Source of the DNA: Thermosynechococcus sichuanensis E542
GTDB taxonomy: Bacteria > Cyanobacteriota > Cyanobacteriia > Thermosynechococcales > Thermosynechococcaceae
DNA length: 64,000 bases
Reading direction: 5' to 3'
Assembly: GCF_003555505.1 (NCBI RefSeq)
Contig: NZ_CP032152.1
Coordinates: 806,001 to 870,000 of the forward strand
The position numbers and the translations under genes were made by a program. The notes beneath the pieces are model-generated. The model was not told the origin of the DNA, ran no database searches, and saw only the letters and a program-made list of their open reading frames with translations. Below are positions 1 to 8,622 of this stretch, piece after piece (within the stretch, counting starts at the first letter, position 1; the number at the start of each line of letters is the position of its first letter).

Positions 1-66
1 ATGGAGAGCAGCCCCATGTCCCCCCACACCAGCACCGATAATTACGAGATCGTAGTCAAAGCTCAA
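1..66 (-). CDS. lpdA: Dihydrolipoamide dehydrogenase, N-terminal fragment (runs off the left edge)
   Basis: The reverse strand encodes the start of a flavoprotein: a short lead, then [19 protein letters not shown]. This is the GxGxxG FAD-binding Rossmann motif in the form found in cyanobacterial dihydrolipoamide dehydrogenase, the E3 subunit of pyruvate dehydrogenase. Only about 22 codons lie inside the window. No in-frame ATG precedes the motif. A TTG at 66-64 preceded by GGGGAG eight bases upstream is the best start. The gene follows the DUF362 gene on the same strand, 58 bases after its stop. The dinucleotide-binding fold is certain; the exact enzyme is inferred from the N-terminal sequence, and another pyridine-nucleotide disulfide oxidoreductase is possible. 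Confidence 0.7.
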   Translation of the reverse strand, partial: MSFDYDLVIIGAGVGGHGAALH

Positions 67-124
67 GGACGGTTCTCCCCAACTGCATTCCCTTAGCTTA
101 CCAAAGGCTGCTCCTCGTGAGAAC

Positions 125-1087
125 TTAGGCTTTTTGGCTATAGGCAGTTAAGGGTTCCTTGATCCAGCGAATATAGAGATGTTTGAAGGTGGATTTGAGG
201 ACGCGCGGCGCGCCAAAGTCAATGGGCATCATCTGCTGCGGCAGTTGCCAATCCCAAATCGCCAACTCATGGGGCTGCGCCAAGGGAAACTCGATCTCAC
301 TCAGCTCATAGTTGTAGCCGAGGGCAGTGGCAGCGCGTTGGGTGGGAATACGTTCAGGATCTACATTGAGGATAGCCACAAGGGCGCGATCGAGGGCAAA
401 GACATCACGACTGGCACCCAAAACATTCAGGGGTCGCGGCGTTCCGCCACTGGGGCCGTTGCCTTCATGGCCGATAATGCCATCCACAATCGTGAGGTCG
501 GGGGCGATCGCCCGTGCAGTTTCCACAAGCATGCGGCCAAAGCGATCGGCATCCTTACCGGCTTCCATGTGCCACCATGCCTTCATTTTGCCGGGGACAC
601 AGCCAAAGAGATTCTTCACTCCAAGGGTGAGGGTGAGTTGCACATGGGATTTGACCTTAGGCAGGTTAATGACAACATCGGCGGCCATCGCTTCTTTGCT
701 CAGGCGCAGGTGGGCAAATTCCGGATTGTCGGTGGCATAGCGATCGCCATGGAATTCAATGACAGGCAAATTCAATTCCCGAATAAAGGGCAAGTAGCCA
801 TTGTTGCGGGCGACCCCCAGTGCCGAACCAAAGGCAGGTCCATCCCCTAGGAAGGGTTGTCCCCCCACCGCCTGCACCATTTTGGCGACGCAATAGACCA
901 GTTCTGGGCGAGTGACGCATTCGTGTTTCGGCCGTGCGCCGGTGAGTAAATTCGGCTTCAGCAGCACGCGATCGCCCGGTTTAACCATCGCCGCCATTCC
1001 CCCCAAGGGCGCTAGCAGTTCCTCAAGGGAGGCACTGAGACAGTCAAGGTCATAGGATGTTGCCCGCAGCAGACTCACGCTTGGCAT
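125..1087 (-). CDS. DUF362 domain protein
   Basis: This is a 320-residue protein of the DUF362 family. Recognisable blocks are KPNLLTG near residue 40, the segment [18 protein letters not shown] around residues 140-157, and [14 protein letters not shown] near residue 205. Some family members carry a C-terminal 2[4Fe-4S] ferredoxin domain; this one does not. The family has no firmly established reaction. An upstream in-frame ATG at 1120 exists, but the ATG at 1087 has GAGGAG seven bases before it and is preferred. It lies directly upstream of the lpdA start on the same strand, so the two could be co-transcribed. Confidence 0.82.
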   Translation of the reverse strand: MPSVSLLRATSYDLDCLSASLEELLAPLGGMAAMVKPGDRVLLKPNLLTGARPKHECVTRPELVYCVAKMVQAVGGQPFLGDGPAFGSALGVARNNGYLPFIRELNLPVIEFHGDRYATDNPEFAHLRLSKEAMAADVVINLPKVKSHVQLTLTLGVKNLFGCVPGKMKAWWHMEAGKDADRFGRMLVETARAIAPDLTIVDGIIGHEGNGPSGGTPRPLNVLGASRDVFALDRALVAILNVDPERIPTQRAATALGYNYELSEIEFPLAQPHELAIWDWQLPQQMMPIDFGAPRVLKSTFKHLYIRWIKEPLTAYSQKA

Positions 1088-1239
1088 CGGAGGCTCCTCT
1101 TCACTGGCGTTGTTTCTCAACAGTGTGCCACAAAGATAAAATTGAGTTTTTTTGTTCAGTGGCGTCCTGAGAAGGTACCCCCTTGCAAACTAACATTGGA
1201 TGGTGAAAAAGCTGCAAAAAGATACGATAGAGAAGAGAG

Positions 1240-1644
1240 ATGTCTGCGAACGAGCGATCGCGAATGCCCCAAGGCCTTGAGTCAGAATTTCGGCAGCAGG
1301 TGGATCGCCTGCATCGCTTTACCGTTCTCATGCGCTGGAGTGTGGTGCTCTTTCTTTGGCTCACTGTGGGTACCTTGAGTCTCTGGGGCTTCCGTTATGA
1401 AATTAGCTTGATGCGGGAGCATTTTACGTGGGCAGCGTTGCGCTATGGCATTCTCTTCAACCGGCTGCCAGCGATCGGTTTGGCGCTGTGCATTGGCATG
1501 ACCCTGAGTGTTCTCTACTGGCAGACCCGCAACATTTTCTGGGGCAGATCCCGCCGGTGGCAGCAACGCCTAGAAAAACAAGTCCTGCGCATTCGGCAGC
1601 AAGGGCAACGTCATCCCCTATGGCATTGGGTGTGTCGGCAGTAG
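1240..1644 (+). CDS. Small two-segment membrane protein, unknown
   Basis: This 134-residue protein has two clear hydrophobic segments, about residues 29-50 and 74-97, and a basic, Arg/Gln-rich C-terminal tail. No enzymatic motif is visible and I do not recognise a named family; it resembles conserved hypothetical cyanobacterial membrane proteins. The start ATG is preceded by the purine run AGAAGAGAG. Its last 27 bases overlap the end of the convergent M50 protease gene. Function unknown. Confidence 0.7.
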   Translation: MSANERSRMPQGLESEFRQQVDRLHRFTVLMRWSVVLFLWLTVGTLSLWGFRYEISLMREHFTWAALRYGILFNRLPAIGLALCIGMTLSVLYWQTRNIFWGRSRRWQQRLEKQVLRIRQQGQRHPLWHWVCRQ

Positions 1645-3075
1645 TAAATCCGCAAGGGGGGCCGGCACCGGGAAAATAATTAGCAATAGCAACACCAGTG
1701 CCATCAAGCCAAGGGCATCGCGCCAGTTATCCAACTCACTGACATCATTGAGGGCAGGTTCATCAAAGGCGGGCATAAAGAACAGGATCAAAGCCCAGAC
1801 AAAAAGCCACGGTTGAATAAAGGAGAGAATCAGCACCAGTAAACGGCTGACTTGGCCAATGATTGCCCCCGCCCGATGGCCATACATCGCATGGACAATG
1901 TGCCCCCCATCCAATTGACCCACAGGCATCAAGTTCAAGGCCGTCACCACTAAGCCCAGCACCCCGGCCACTGCCATTGGATGAAGGTGTAGCGCACTAT
2001 CACTCTTGAGGGCAGCGCCAAAAATGGCTTTGGCAATCAGGGCAAAGAGAATCGAAATGCGGGGACTAAACACTTGGGGATTAAGGGGCTGCTCCGAAGC
2101 ATTGGCGGGCAGTTGCACCACCTCGGACTGCTGTAATCCCCACACTAGAATCGGTAGCGTCACGAGCAACCCAGCAATGGGACCGGCAATACTGATGTCA
2201 AAGAGGGCACGGCGATGGGGAACGGGCGATCGCATCTGGATAAAGGCTCCCAATGTGCCCATGGCAAAGGGCAGAGGAATAAAGTAGGGCAGCGTTGCCT
2301 TAACGCGGTAATACCACGCAGTGGCAAAGTGTCCCAGTTCATGGATGCCCAAGATCAACAGCAGACTGACACTGTAGGGTAACCCCTGCCAGAGCAAACT
2401 GGGATTGAGTCGCAGTTCCCCTGCCGTTAGATCAGGGGCCACGAGTGCCAAGCCAGCAACGGTGGTGGTGAGAAACGTTAAGGCAAGTAGCCCAAGGCTG
2501 AGACCGGGACGAAAAAGCTGTTGGGGCTGGGGCAGGCGATCGCGGGGAATCAAGGCAAAAAAGGGCCTATTACTCAAACCCATTTGAAACATGACCAGAA
2601 AGCGATCGCCAAAGCGTTGGGCGATATTGCGCTCCACCGTTTCATAGACTTGGTTGGCATCCCCACGCATTTGCCCCCGGCAGATCACTGCCTGCGGACG
2701 ATACTCAATTTGTTGCAGGTAATACATGCCCCAAGGGAAACAGCTCTGCAACTGCGTTTCTTCATCCTGATTGAGGAGCTTGCCATTGTCCGTCGGTGTT
2801 GGCGCTGGGGGTGTGGGTGGTGCCGCCGGTAAGGAGGGCTGGCCTCGGCGCAAAAGCACAAGATAGAGCACCGAACTGGTGACAAAAACAAGAACCAACC
2901 ATCCCGACGGCACAGGAGTATTCCCTAAAAGCAGCATCCAACCCCCAATAAAAAACGCTGGCAACATCAGCACCAGCCATAGGAGCCACCAAGGGGTTTG
3001 ACTGACACGGGCAGCACTCTGGCGGACAATAAAGACCAAGATCAAACCCAATACAATAAGGGAAATCCATGTCAT
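1618..3075 (-). CDS. Site-2 protease family (peptidase M50) membrane metalloprotease
   Basis: A 485-residue multi-spanning membrane protein with the zinc motif HELGH at residues 245-249 and the second M50 motif NLMPVGQLDGGH around residue 390, whose Asp is the third zinc ligand. Both are intact, so it should be an active intramembrane protease. The N-terminus carries two or three hydrophobic segments and a Pro-rich linker before a soluble region of about 100 residues, as in the cyanobacterial and plastid EGY-like branch. Substrate unknown; relatives cleave membrane-anchored regulators. Its ATG overlaps the ATG of the divergent MBL gene (shared CATG at 3073-3076), and its 3' end overlaps the small membrane-protein gene by 27 bases. 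Confidence 0.88.
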   Translation of the reverse strand: MTWISLIVLGLILVFIVRQSAARVSQTPWWLLWLVLMLPAFFIGGWMLLLGNTPVPSGWLVLVFVTSSVLYLVLLRRGQPSLPAAPPTPPAPTPTDNGKLLNQDEETQLQSCFPWGMYYLQQIEYRPQAVICRGQMRGDANQVYETVERNIAQRFGDRFLVMFQMGLSNRPFFALIPRDRLPQPQQLFRPGLSLGLLALTFLTTTVAGLALVAPDLTAGELRLNPSLLWQGLPYSVSLLLILGIHELGHFATAWYYRVKATLPYFIPLPFAMGTLGAFIQMRSPVPHRRALFDISIAGPIAGLLVTLPILVWGLQQSEVVQLPANASEQPLNPQVFSPRISILFALIAKAIFGAALKSDSALHLHPMAVAGVLGLVVTALNLMPVGQLDGGHIVHAMYGHRAGAIIGQVSRLLVLILSFIQPWLFVWALILFFMPAFDEPALNDVSELDNWRDALGLMALVLLLLIIFPVPAPLADLLLPTHPMP

Positions 3076-3748
3076 GATTTCGATACCTGTGGCTCAACAA
3101 CAGAAACCGCCCCGCCTTGTATTGCCCATGGTTTACGGGTTTCCACCAAACCGCGAGACGCTGGGAGGCACTGCTTATCTCATTGTAGAAAATGACGGCA
3201 ATACCCTGATTGATTCCCCCCCTTGGACAGAGAGCAGCCAAAATTGGCTCAGGGAACAGGGGGGCGTTCAGCGCCTCATCCTTACCCATCGGGGGGCGAT
3301 CGCCCGCGTTCGTGAGATGCAGCGCACCTTTAACTGTGAAGTGATCATCCATGCTCAAGAAGCCTATCTGCTGCCCCAAGTGACGGTAACCCCCTTTAAT
3401 CACCATCTAGCCATCGGTGAAACCCTCGAAATCCTCTGGACACCCGGTCACTCCCCCGGCAGCGCCTGTGTCTATTGGTCTGGCCAAGGGGGCGTTCTCT
3501 TTACAGGCCGTCACCTACTGCCTACGCCTACGGGAGAACTGGCACCGATTAAAACAGCGACCACCTTCCACTGGCCTCGGCAACTGCGCAGCGTTGAGGC
3601 ATTAAAAGCCTTCTGCCGCGACAAATCCTTGAGTTATCTGTGTGCGGGGGCGAATATTGGTTTTCTGAGAGGGACACTGGCGATCGCCAATGCCCAAGCC
3701 GTCCTGCAAGGAATCCCTCTTGATAACCTTTTGGCTAACAAGGTTTAA
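3074..3748 (+). CDS. Metallo-beta-lactamase-fold protein with degenerate metal site
   Basis: This 224-residue protein has the MBL fold pattern: LGGTAYLI, then NTLIDSPP, LILTH, TPGHSPGS and GGVLFTG blocks in the right order. The metal-binding signature is broken. The usual HxHxDH after LILT reads HRGAIA, the usual Asp after FTG is Arg, and the usual final His region reads CAGANIG. TPGHSPGS keeps its His. It is therefore probably not a normal di-metal hydrolase, or binds metal differently. The start at 3074 has AGGGA ten bases upstream; the alternative ATG at 3128 also fits the family N-terminus and would separate it from the divergent protease gene. Confidence 0.75.
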   Translation: MISIPVAQQQKPPRLVLPMVYGFPPNRETLGGTAYLIVENDGNTLIDSPPWTESSQNWLREQGGVQRLILTHRGAIARVREMQRTFNCEVIIHAQEAYLLPQVTVTPFNHHLAIGETLEILWTPGHSPGSACVYWSGQGGVLFTGRHLLPTPTGELAPIKTATTFHWPRQLRSVEALKAFCRDKSLSYLCAGANIGFLRGTLAIANAQAVLQGIPLDNLLANKV

Positions 3749-3820
3749 TGTTTCCTTAATTTCCCCATTAGGATAATATGGGTTCGGGAAAAGGAACTTG
3801 GAGAGATCGTTAAACCCCAC

Positions 3821-3848
3821 TTGTATCAAGACTTGCATCCTTTATAGT
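3821..3848 (+). promoter_or_regulatory. Probable sigma70-type promoter of hspA
   Basis: TTGTAT at 3821-3826 and TATAGT at 3843-3848 are separated by 16 bases, a good match to the bacterial consensus. Transcription would begin near 3855 and give a leader of about 125 bases before hspA. The position is inferred from sequence only. Confidence 0.55.
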
Positions 3849-3878
3849 GAAGGTAGGCAGAGGGAATCAGCCCAAGCA

Positions 3879-3916
3879 ACACCAATGAAAATGAAAACAA
3901 ATTTAATTGTTGGTGT
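3879..3916 (+). repeat. AT-rich inverted repeat in the hspA leader
   Basis: ACACCAA at 3879-3885 is matched by TTGGTGT at 3910-3916, with a 24-base AT-rich interval. It lies just downstream of the predicted hspA transcription start. From memory, a protein-binding imperfect AT-rich inverted repeat has been described in the 5' leader of a thermophilic Synechococcus hspA gene; this is probably the same element, but I could not verify that. No CIRCE element (the HrcA operator) is visible. Confidence 0.55.
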
Positions 3917-3980
3917 CATTCTCTCTGTAAACCATCCCGTGGGCAATCTGAAACCTTAAAGAATAGAGGAGGATAAGCGT

Positions 3981-4418
3981 ATGGCACTCGTTCGTTGGGA
4001 ACCGTTCCGCGAAATCGATGCGCTACAACGCCAAATGAACCGTCTATTTGATGAATTGATTCCCTTGACCGAACGCCGCAGCGATCTTAGCTTCCTGCCG
4101 GCAGCCGAACTCGAAGAAACCCCTGAAGCCTTGCTTCTAAAAATTGAACTGCCCGGCATGGATGCCAAAGACCTAGATATTCAAGTCACGGCGGATGCGG
4201 TCTCTGTCAGTGGCGAACGCAAATCTGAAAGCCAAAGCGAAAGCAACGGTATCAAACGCACCGAATTCCGCTACGGTAAATTCCAACGGGTCATTCCTCT
4301 GCCAGTGCGGATTCAAAACACCGATGTCAAAGCTGAATATAAAGATGGCATCCTGCACCTGACCCTACCGAAAGCGGAAGAAGAGAAAAACCGCGTCGTC
4401 AAAGTGAACCTTGGCTAA
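3981..4418 (+). CDS. hspA: Small heat-shock protein of the Hsp20/alpha-crystallin family
   Basis: A 145-residue ATP-independent chaperone that holds unfolding proteins and, in cyanobacteria, also protects membranes and phycobilisomes. The N-terminal arm (MALVRWEPFREIDALQRQMN) is typical of cyanobacterial HspA. The alpha-crystallin domain spans about residues 35-140, with the conserved LELPGMD-like block (IELPGMDAKD), the GERK segment and the DGILHLTLPK block. The tail contains VKV, matching the I/V-x-I/V anchor used for oligomer assembly. A strong Shine-Dalgarno AGGAGG sits eight bases before the ATG. It is a single-gene unit with its own promoter and intrinsic terminator. Confidence 0.95.
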   Translation: MALVRWEPFREIDALQRQMNRLFDELIPLTERRSDLSFLPAAELEETPEALLLKIELPGMDAKDLDIQVTADAVSVSGERKSESQSESNGIKRTEFRYGKFQRVIPLPVRIQNTDVKAEYKDGILHLTLPKAEEEKNRVVKVNLG

Positions 4419-4465
4419 TCCGCCACTCCCTAGGCCGAGCGGTCAAGGTTGTTGAACAGATGAAG

Positions 4466-4491
4466 ATCCCCCAGCAATGGGGGATTTTTTT
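4466..4491 (+). terminator. Intrinsic terminator of hspA
   Basis: ATCCCCC (4466-4472) and GGGGGAT (4479-4485) form a 7-bp stem with a six-base loop, followed by an unbroken run of T to 4491. It lies 48 bases after the hspA stop codon and is the clearest rho-independent terminator in the window. Confidence 0.9.
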
Positions 4492-4526
4492 GAGCGTCAG
4501 TGAAGGGGAGAAAAAACTATAAAAAA

Positions 4527-4850
4527 CTATGAAGCTAAGGCCACCTCAACCAGTTGTTGCAACTCGCCGCTTTGGTATAGCTCAATGAGAATATCCGAAC
4601 CACCAATGAACTCACCATTGATAAACACTTGAGGAATCGTTGGCCAGTTGGAATACTCTTTAATCCCTTGGCGAATCTCAAAATCCTCAAGGACATCCAC
4701 CGTTTCATAGGGGACGCCGAGGGCATTCAGGATTTGCACCGCATTGTTCGAAAACCCGCATTGGGGCATCAGCTTGCTGCCCTTCATGAAAACAATGATT
4801 TTGTTGCTTTTAACGAGGTGATCAATTTTGGCGTGGAGTTCGGGTGTCAT
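4527..4850 (-). CDS. grxD: Monothiol glutaredoxin (CGFS type)
   Basis: A 107-residue monothiol glutaredoxin with the CGFS active site at residues 31-34 and the glutathione-binding blocks WPTIPQVF and GGSDI. CGFS glutaredoxins bind a glutathione-ligated [2Fe-2S] cluster as dimers or with BolA and deliver or sense iron-sulfur clusters. The start is the ATG at 4850, with GAGGG upstream; a longer reading from a TTG at 4880 is less likely. It follows the bolA gene on the same strand, 46 bases after its stop, so the two known physical partners are probably co-expressed. Confidence 0.93.
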   Translation of the reverse strand: MTPELHAKIDHLVKSNKIIVFMKGSKLMPQCGFSNNAVQILNALGVPYETVDVLEDFEIRQGIKEYSNWPTIPQVFINGEFIGGSDILIELYQSGELQQLVEVALAS

Positions 4851-4896
4851 GGTTGGCTTTCCCTCTTGAGTTAAGAGCAATAGATTGCATTCTAAA

Positions 4897-5148
4897 TCAC
4901 TGGCGTTGTGCCCATTGCTGGGGGGTATAGGTTTTCAGGGCAAGGGCGTGAAGTTCATTACTAGCCATGAGATCTTTAAGGCTGCTATAGACCAATTGGT
5001 GCTGTTGCACCAGTCGCTTGCCCTCAAAGGCGGCAGAGACCACGACAGCTTCGTAATGATCACCACCCCCGGTCAAATCCTGCACTTGCACAAAGGCATC
5101 GGGCAAGCCGGAGCGAATTAAAGTGGTCAGTTGTTCAGGGGTAACCAT
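4897..5148 (-). CDS. bolA: BolA family protein
   Basis: An 84-residue BolA-like protein. The family blocks are visible: the [12 protein letters not shown] segment around residues 28-39, [17 protein letters not shown] with its conserved Arg-x3-His-x3-Val/Tyr pattern, and [15 protein letters not shown] at the end. BolA proteins form [2Fe-2S] heterocomplexes with CGFS glutaredoxins using a conserved His. The start is the ATG at 5148. It is upstream of and close to grxD, a pairing seen across bacteria and plastids. Confidence 0.9.
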   Translation of the reverse strand: MVTPEQLTTLIRSGLPDAFVQVQDLTGGGDHYEAVVVSAAFEGKRLVQQHQLVYSSLKDLMASNELHALALKTYTPQQWAQRQ

Positions 5149-5225
5149 AGATAAATATTTATTCCTGACTGGAATCAAGAACCAATGAGTCTATCTCCTT
5201 TAGTCTATCGCGAAATGTCTAAATG

Positions 5226-8200
5226 TTAGGTTGTTGAGGTCTGGAGAGGCTGACACTGGCGGAGGGCGCGCACCAAATCTTCAAGGTTAATGGGTTTACT
5301 CACATAATCATCCATCCCAGCATCGAGACAAAGCTGGCGATCGCTTTCCATAGCATTGGCTGTCATTGCAATAATACGGGGACGGGGTTGGTTCAGCCGT
5401 TGAAATAGGTCAATCACCTCACGGGTGGCCGTTACCCCATCCATCTCTGGCATTTGCATATCCATCAAAATCACATCATAGGGTTGCCGCTGCACGGCAT
5501 CCAGTACTTCCAAGCCATTAGCCGCAATATCACCGCGGTAGCCCAATTTCTCCAAAATCCGTAATGCCACCATCTGATTCACCTTGTTATCCTCAGCAAC
5601 AAGAATGCGCAGGGGCGGTAAATCCTGCTTCAGACTGTCAAGGGACACGGTTTTGCTTTGGTTAGTTTTGGCTTCAACGGGCCTCGGCGTATGGCTAAAG
5701 AGATCATTGAGGACATTGTAGAGGGTGGATTGCTTTACTGGTTTACTAATGAGGGCATGAAACAATGGCGATTGCTCCGCCCCAAGGGAATTGCCGAGGG
5801 AGGTGAGCAAAATCAAAGGAATTTCCGGATACCTCTTGTGAATTTCCTTGGCGAGGGTCAAGCCATCCATTTCTGGCATTTGCAGATCTAAAATGGCCAC
5901 ATCCGGAGGTGATTGCGTTTTCAGCAGTGTCAGTGCCTGCTGGCCATTCTCGGCAATCAAGGATTTCATCTGCCATCCTTTTGTTTGCAGTGCCAGAATT
6001 TGGCGATTGGTGGCATTGTCATCCACAATCAGCACTGAGCGATCCTTCAAGAAGGATTCTTGCTCTGTTGTCTGTGCCTCGGCCTTGGGATTCAGAAGCA
6101 GCCGCACCGTGAAATAGAAAACTGAACCCGTTTCCTTAATGGGAATGGATTCGTAGTGGGGGGGTGGGTTGCCGCCAACAATCAAGGGTGTGTTCTGAGT
6201 TTTGCTCTCTAACCAAATGCGGCCATTCATGCGCTCCACGAGGCGCTGGCAGATCGCCAATCCCAGACCGGTTCCGCCGTAGTGGCGGGTAATCGAAGCA
6301 TCCACTTGGCTAAAAGGTTTGAAAAGTCGCTTTATCCCCTCCGGCGTGATACCTACCCCTGTATCCTGAATGGCAAAGAGAAAGTCATAGTAGTTGGGTA
6401 AAAACTCGTACTGGTGGCTGGGTTGCCCCTTGAGATGGAGAATCACTTCGCCACTTTGGGTAAATTTGATGCTGTTGCCGATGAGATTCACCAATACTTG
6501 CCGCAAGCGTCCCATATCGCCGATGACATGAGCCGGGATATCAGGATCAATATGAGCGAGTAGCTCAATGTGTCGCTCAACGGCACGACTGGCCATGAGG
6601 TCAAGAACATCTTCGACACAACTGCGCAAATTAAAGGGATAGGCCTCTAGCTCCAGTTTGCCGGACTCAATTTTAGAGAAGTCAAGAATATCGTTGATGA
6701 TTGTCAGCAGCGCATCGCCACTGAGGCGGATGGTGTTGAGAAACTCCTGTTGCTGCGGATTGAGGGGGGTATCTAGCAGTAATCCTGTCAAACCAATGAT
6801 GGCATTCATGGGGGTGCGGATTTCGTGACTCATCGTTGCCAAAAACTCACTCTTGGCACGGCTAGCATCTTCGGCAGCTTTGCGGGCTTCCTCTAGGAGT
6901 TCCTGCTGCTCCATCATTTGCGAGATGTCTTCCCAAGTACCAACGAAGTTCATCACTTTGCCATTTTCGGTAATGGGAATGGCGCGGGCATTGATCCAAC
7001 GCACTTTGCCGTCAGGGTAAGACAGGCGGAATCGCTCATTGAGGGGTTGGTGTTCTTTTTGACAGCGCTCCCAAGCGGCAAGCAGGCGATCGCGATCCTC
7101 TGGATGAATTCGTTCGATCCATTGCTCTTCAGCCTCTGCCGGTGTTTTAACTTCTAACAGCTTCAGTAGTGTTTGATTGAGAAAAGTGCTGCGGCCATTA
7201 ATATCTGCTGTAAAAATGCCAACGGGCGCCATTTCACTGACACTGCGAAAGCGTACTTCACTCGCTTCAAGGAGTTGATGTAGCTTCTGCTTACGGCAAT
7301 GATCTGCTGTAATCATTGCAATTCCTACCCCGCTAGCTGCCCAGAGAACCAAGAATAGAAAAACAAATTGTAGATTGAGAGACTGTAACTGTTTGTGAAC
7401 AATGCTGGCCGGAATCAAAGAAACGACCCAGAGACGGTACTCATTTTGATAAATGGCTTCTCCGCTAGCTAGATCCGCAGAGATGTAATGGGATTTCAAG
7501 GGTAAGACTAGTCGAAAAGCAAAAAAACCATGGGCATGACTAAAGCTACCGCTTGTCTGGGACTGCATCTGCTCCCACAATTCAGGGTATTGATTCTGCA
7601 CCGTGAAGTGTTGCCGCTCTGGATAGCGAAAGCCCCATTCATGGCTAGTACGGTCTCCTAGCAACCAGTACCCTTGCGTATTTACTAAGAAACAACTGCC
7701 ATAAACCCCTCGGCACCCATTGATGAGCTGTTGGAAAAGACGCTCTGCTCGGTAGCGGACAACTAAGAAGCCAATTAATTCCCGCTCACGACTGTAAACT
7801 GCTGTTGCAATGTAGAGAATAGGAGTTGCGACTAAAGAGGTTGGCTGCGAAGGATGCACCTCAATATCTAGAGGAGAGATAAAAATTTCCGTATCTCGTA
7901 ACTGACGAATCACCGGCCAATAGGTTTGGCTAACAATTGGATCAAGAGATGTTTCTGTAAAAACTTTTCCCAAGTTGTGATTGAGGACGAGGCTCAGTTT
8001 CGGACGGCCACTAGGGGTCAAAAAATACAAACGATCGTAACTGCGTTTCCAAAGCAGCCAATCACTGACATCCTGCTGGATTACTTCTAACTGCTCTGAG
8101 TAAGAGGTGTTGCTGCTTAGCGCCTCAAAACCATGTAGTCTTCTGATACTGATAACATCGTCAACGAGTGTTTCATAATGATTGCTGAGGATGAGGTTGC

Positions 8201-8348
8201 CCCGCTCTACTTTACTTTCCTCTCGCAGTTGCAAGTCTCTAATAATGTCTTGACGCTGGGCGAGGTAAATGGGCGCAAGAATTGCGATGAGGGTAGCCGT
8301 TGCCGGTAGAAAGAGTCTCAGAAAATACTGCAACGGTGGCTTCGGCAT
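5226..8348 (-). CDS. Hybrid sensor histidine kinase with Cache-like sensor, PAS and two receiver domains
   Basis: A 1040-residue membrane kinase. A first transmembrane helix (about residues 12-32) and a second (about 328-350) bracket a large extracytoplasmic domain of roughly 295 residues that looks like a Cache/CHASE-type ligand sensor. A PAS domain (about 365-490) follows, then HisKA with phospho-acceptor His508 in SHEIRTPM, and a full HATPase domain. Two receivers follow: REC1 with Asp821 in LDLQMPEMDG and REC2 with Asp963 in MDMQMPEMDG. No C-terminal HPt domain is present, so the phosphate must leave through a separate HPt protein or a direct partner. No response regulator gene is adjacent. 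Ligand unknown. Confidence 0.93.
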   Translation of the reverse strand: MPKPPLQYFLRLFLPATATLIAILAPIYLAQRQDIIRDLQLREESKVERGNLILSNHYETLVDDVISIRRLHGFEALSSNTSYSEQLEVIQQDVSDWLLWKRSYDRLYFLTPSGRPKLSLVLNHNLGKVFTETSLDPIVSQTYWPVIRQLRDTEIFISPLDIEVHPSQPTSLVATPILYIATAVYSRERELIGFLVVRYRAERLFQQLINGCRGVYGSCFLVNTQGYWLLGDRTSHEWGFRYPERQHFTVQNQYPELWEQMQSQTSGSFSHAHGFFAFRLVLPLKSHYISADLASGEAIYQNEYRLWVVSLIPASIVHKQLQSLNLQFVFLFLVLWAASGVGIAMITADHCRKQKLHQLLEASEVRFRSVSEMAPVGIFTADINGRSTFLNQTLLKLLEVKTPAEAEEQWIERIHPEDRDRLLAAWERCQKEHQPLNERFRLSYPDGKVRWINARAIPITENGKVMNFVGTWEDISQMMEQQELLEEARKAAEDASRAKSEFLATMSHEIRTPMNAIIGLTGLLLDTPLNPQQQEFLNTIRLSGDALLTIINDILDFSKIESGKLELEAYPFNLRSCVEDVLDLMASRAVERHIELLAHIDPDIPAHVIGDMGRLRQVLVNLIGNSIKFTQSGEVILHLKGQPSHQYEFLPNYYDFLFAIQDTGVGITPEGIKRLFKPFSQVDASITRHYGGTGLGLAICQRLVERMNGRIWLESKTQNTPLIVGGNPPPHYESIPIKETGSVFYFTVRLLLNPKAEAQTTEQESFLKDRSVLIVDDNATNRQILALQTKGWQMKSLIAENGQQALTLLKTQSPPDVAILDLQMPEMDGLTLAKEIHKRYPEIPLILLTSLGNSLGAEQSPLFHALISKPVKQSTLYNVLNDLFSHTPRPVEAKTNQSKTVSLDSLKQDLPPLRILVAEDNKVNQMVALRILEKLGYRGDIAANGLEVLDAVQRQPYDVILMDMQMPEMDGVTATREVIDLFQRLNQPRPRIIAMTANAMESDRQLCLDAGMDDYVSKPINLEDLVRALRQCQPLQTSTT

Positions 8349-8426
8349 AAAGTTCTTAGTTATCTATGTTATCTGTGGAAACAGGGGGGATTCAACAGGG
8401 AGAGAAGCCCATACGAGCCTCAACAA

Positions 8427-8432
8427 TATAGT
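8427..8432 (+). promoter_or_regulatory. Possible -10 box for petG
   Basis: TATAGT lies 39 bases before the petG ATG, in the gap after the divergent kinase gene. There is no convincing -35 hexamer at the expected distance, so this is a weak call. Confidence 0.35.
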
Positions 8433-8470
8433 GTATCGTGGGGAATGGAGTTCATGTGTAGAGTCAGACC

Positions 8471-8584
8471 ATGATTGAACCTTTGTTGTGTGGTATTGTT
8501 CTTGGCTTGATTCCTGTGACCTTGGCGGGTCTTTTCTTTGCGGCTTACCAGCAGTACAAGCGGGGCAGCCAATTTGAACTCTAG
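8471..8584 (+). CDS. petG: Cytochrome b6f complex subunit PetG
   Basis: A 37-residue single-span membrane protein, [15 protein letters not shown] at its start and [10 protein letters not shown] at its end, the exact size and pattern of PetG (subunit V). It is one of the small peripheral helices of the thylakoid cytochrome b6f complex and is needed for complex assembly or stability in organisms where it has been tested. The der gene follows 38 bases later on the same strand. Confidence 0.95.
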   Translation: MIEPLLCGIVLGLIPVTLAGLFFAAYQQYKRGSQFEL

Positions 8585-8622
8585 TTCTTGACTAGAACCT
8601 TATTGTTGCGAACGTCACTCCT

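Noticed and set aside
179-850. Long plus-strand ORF of 223 codons
   Set aside because: It lies antisense within the DUF362 gene, whose protein has clear family blocks. This one has no recognisable motif.
8584-8598. Hairpin GTTCT-TGACT-AGAAC after petG
   Set aside because: Five-base stem with no T run; too weak to call a terminator.
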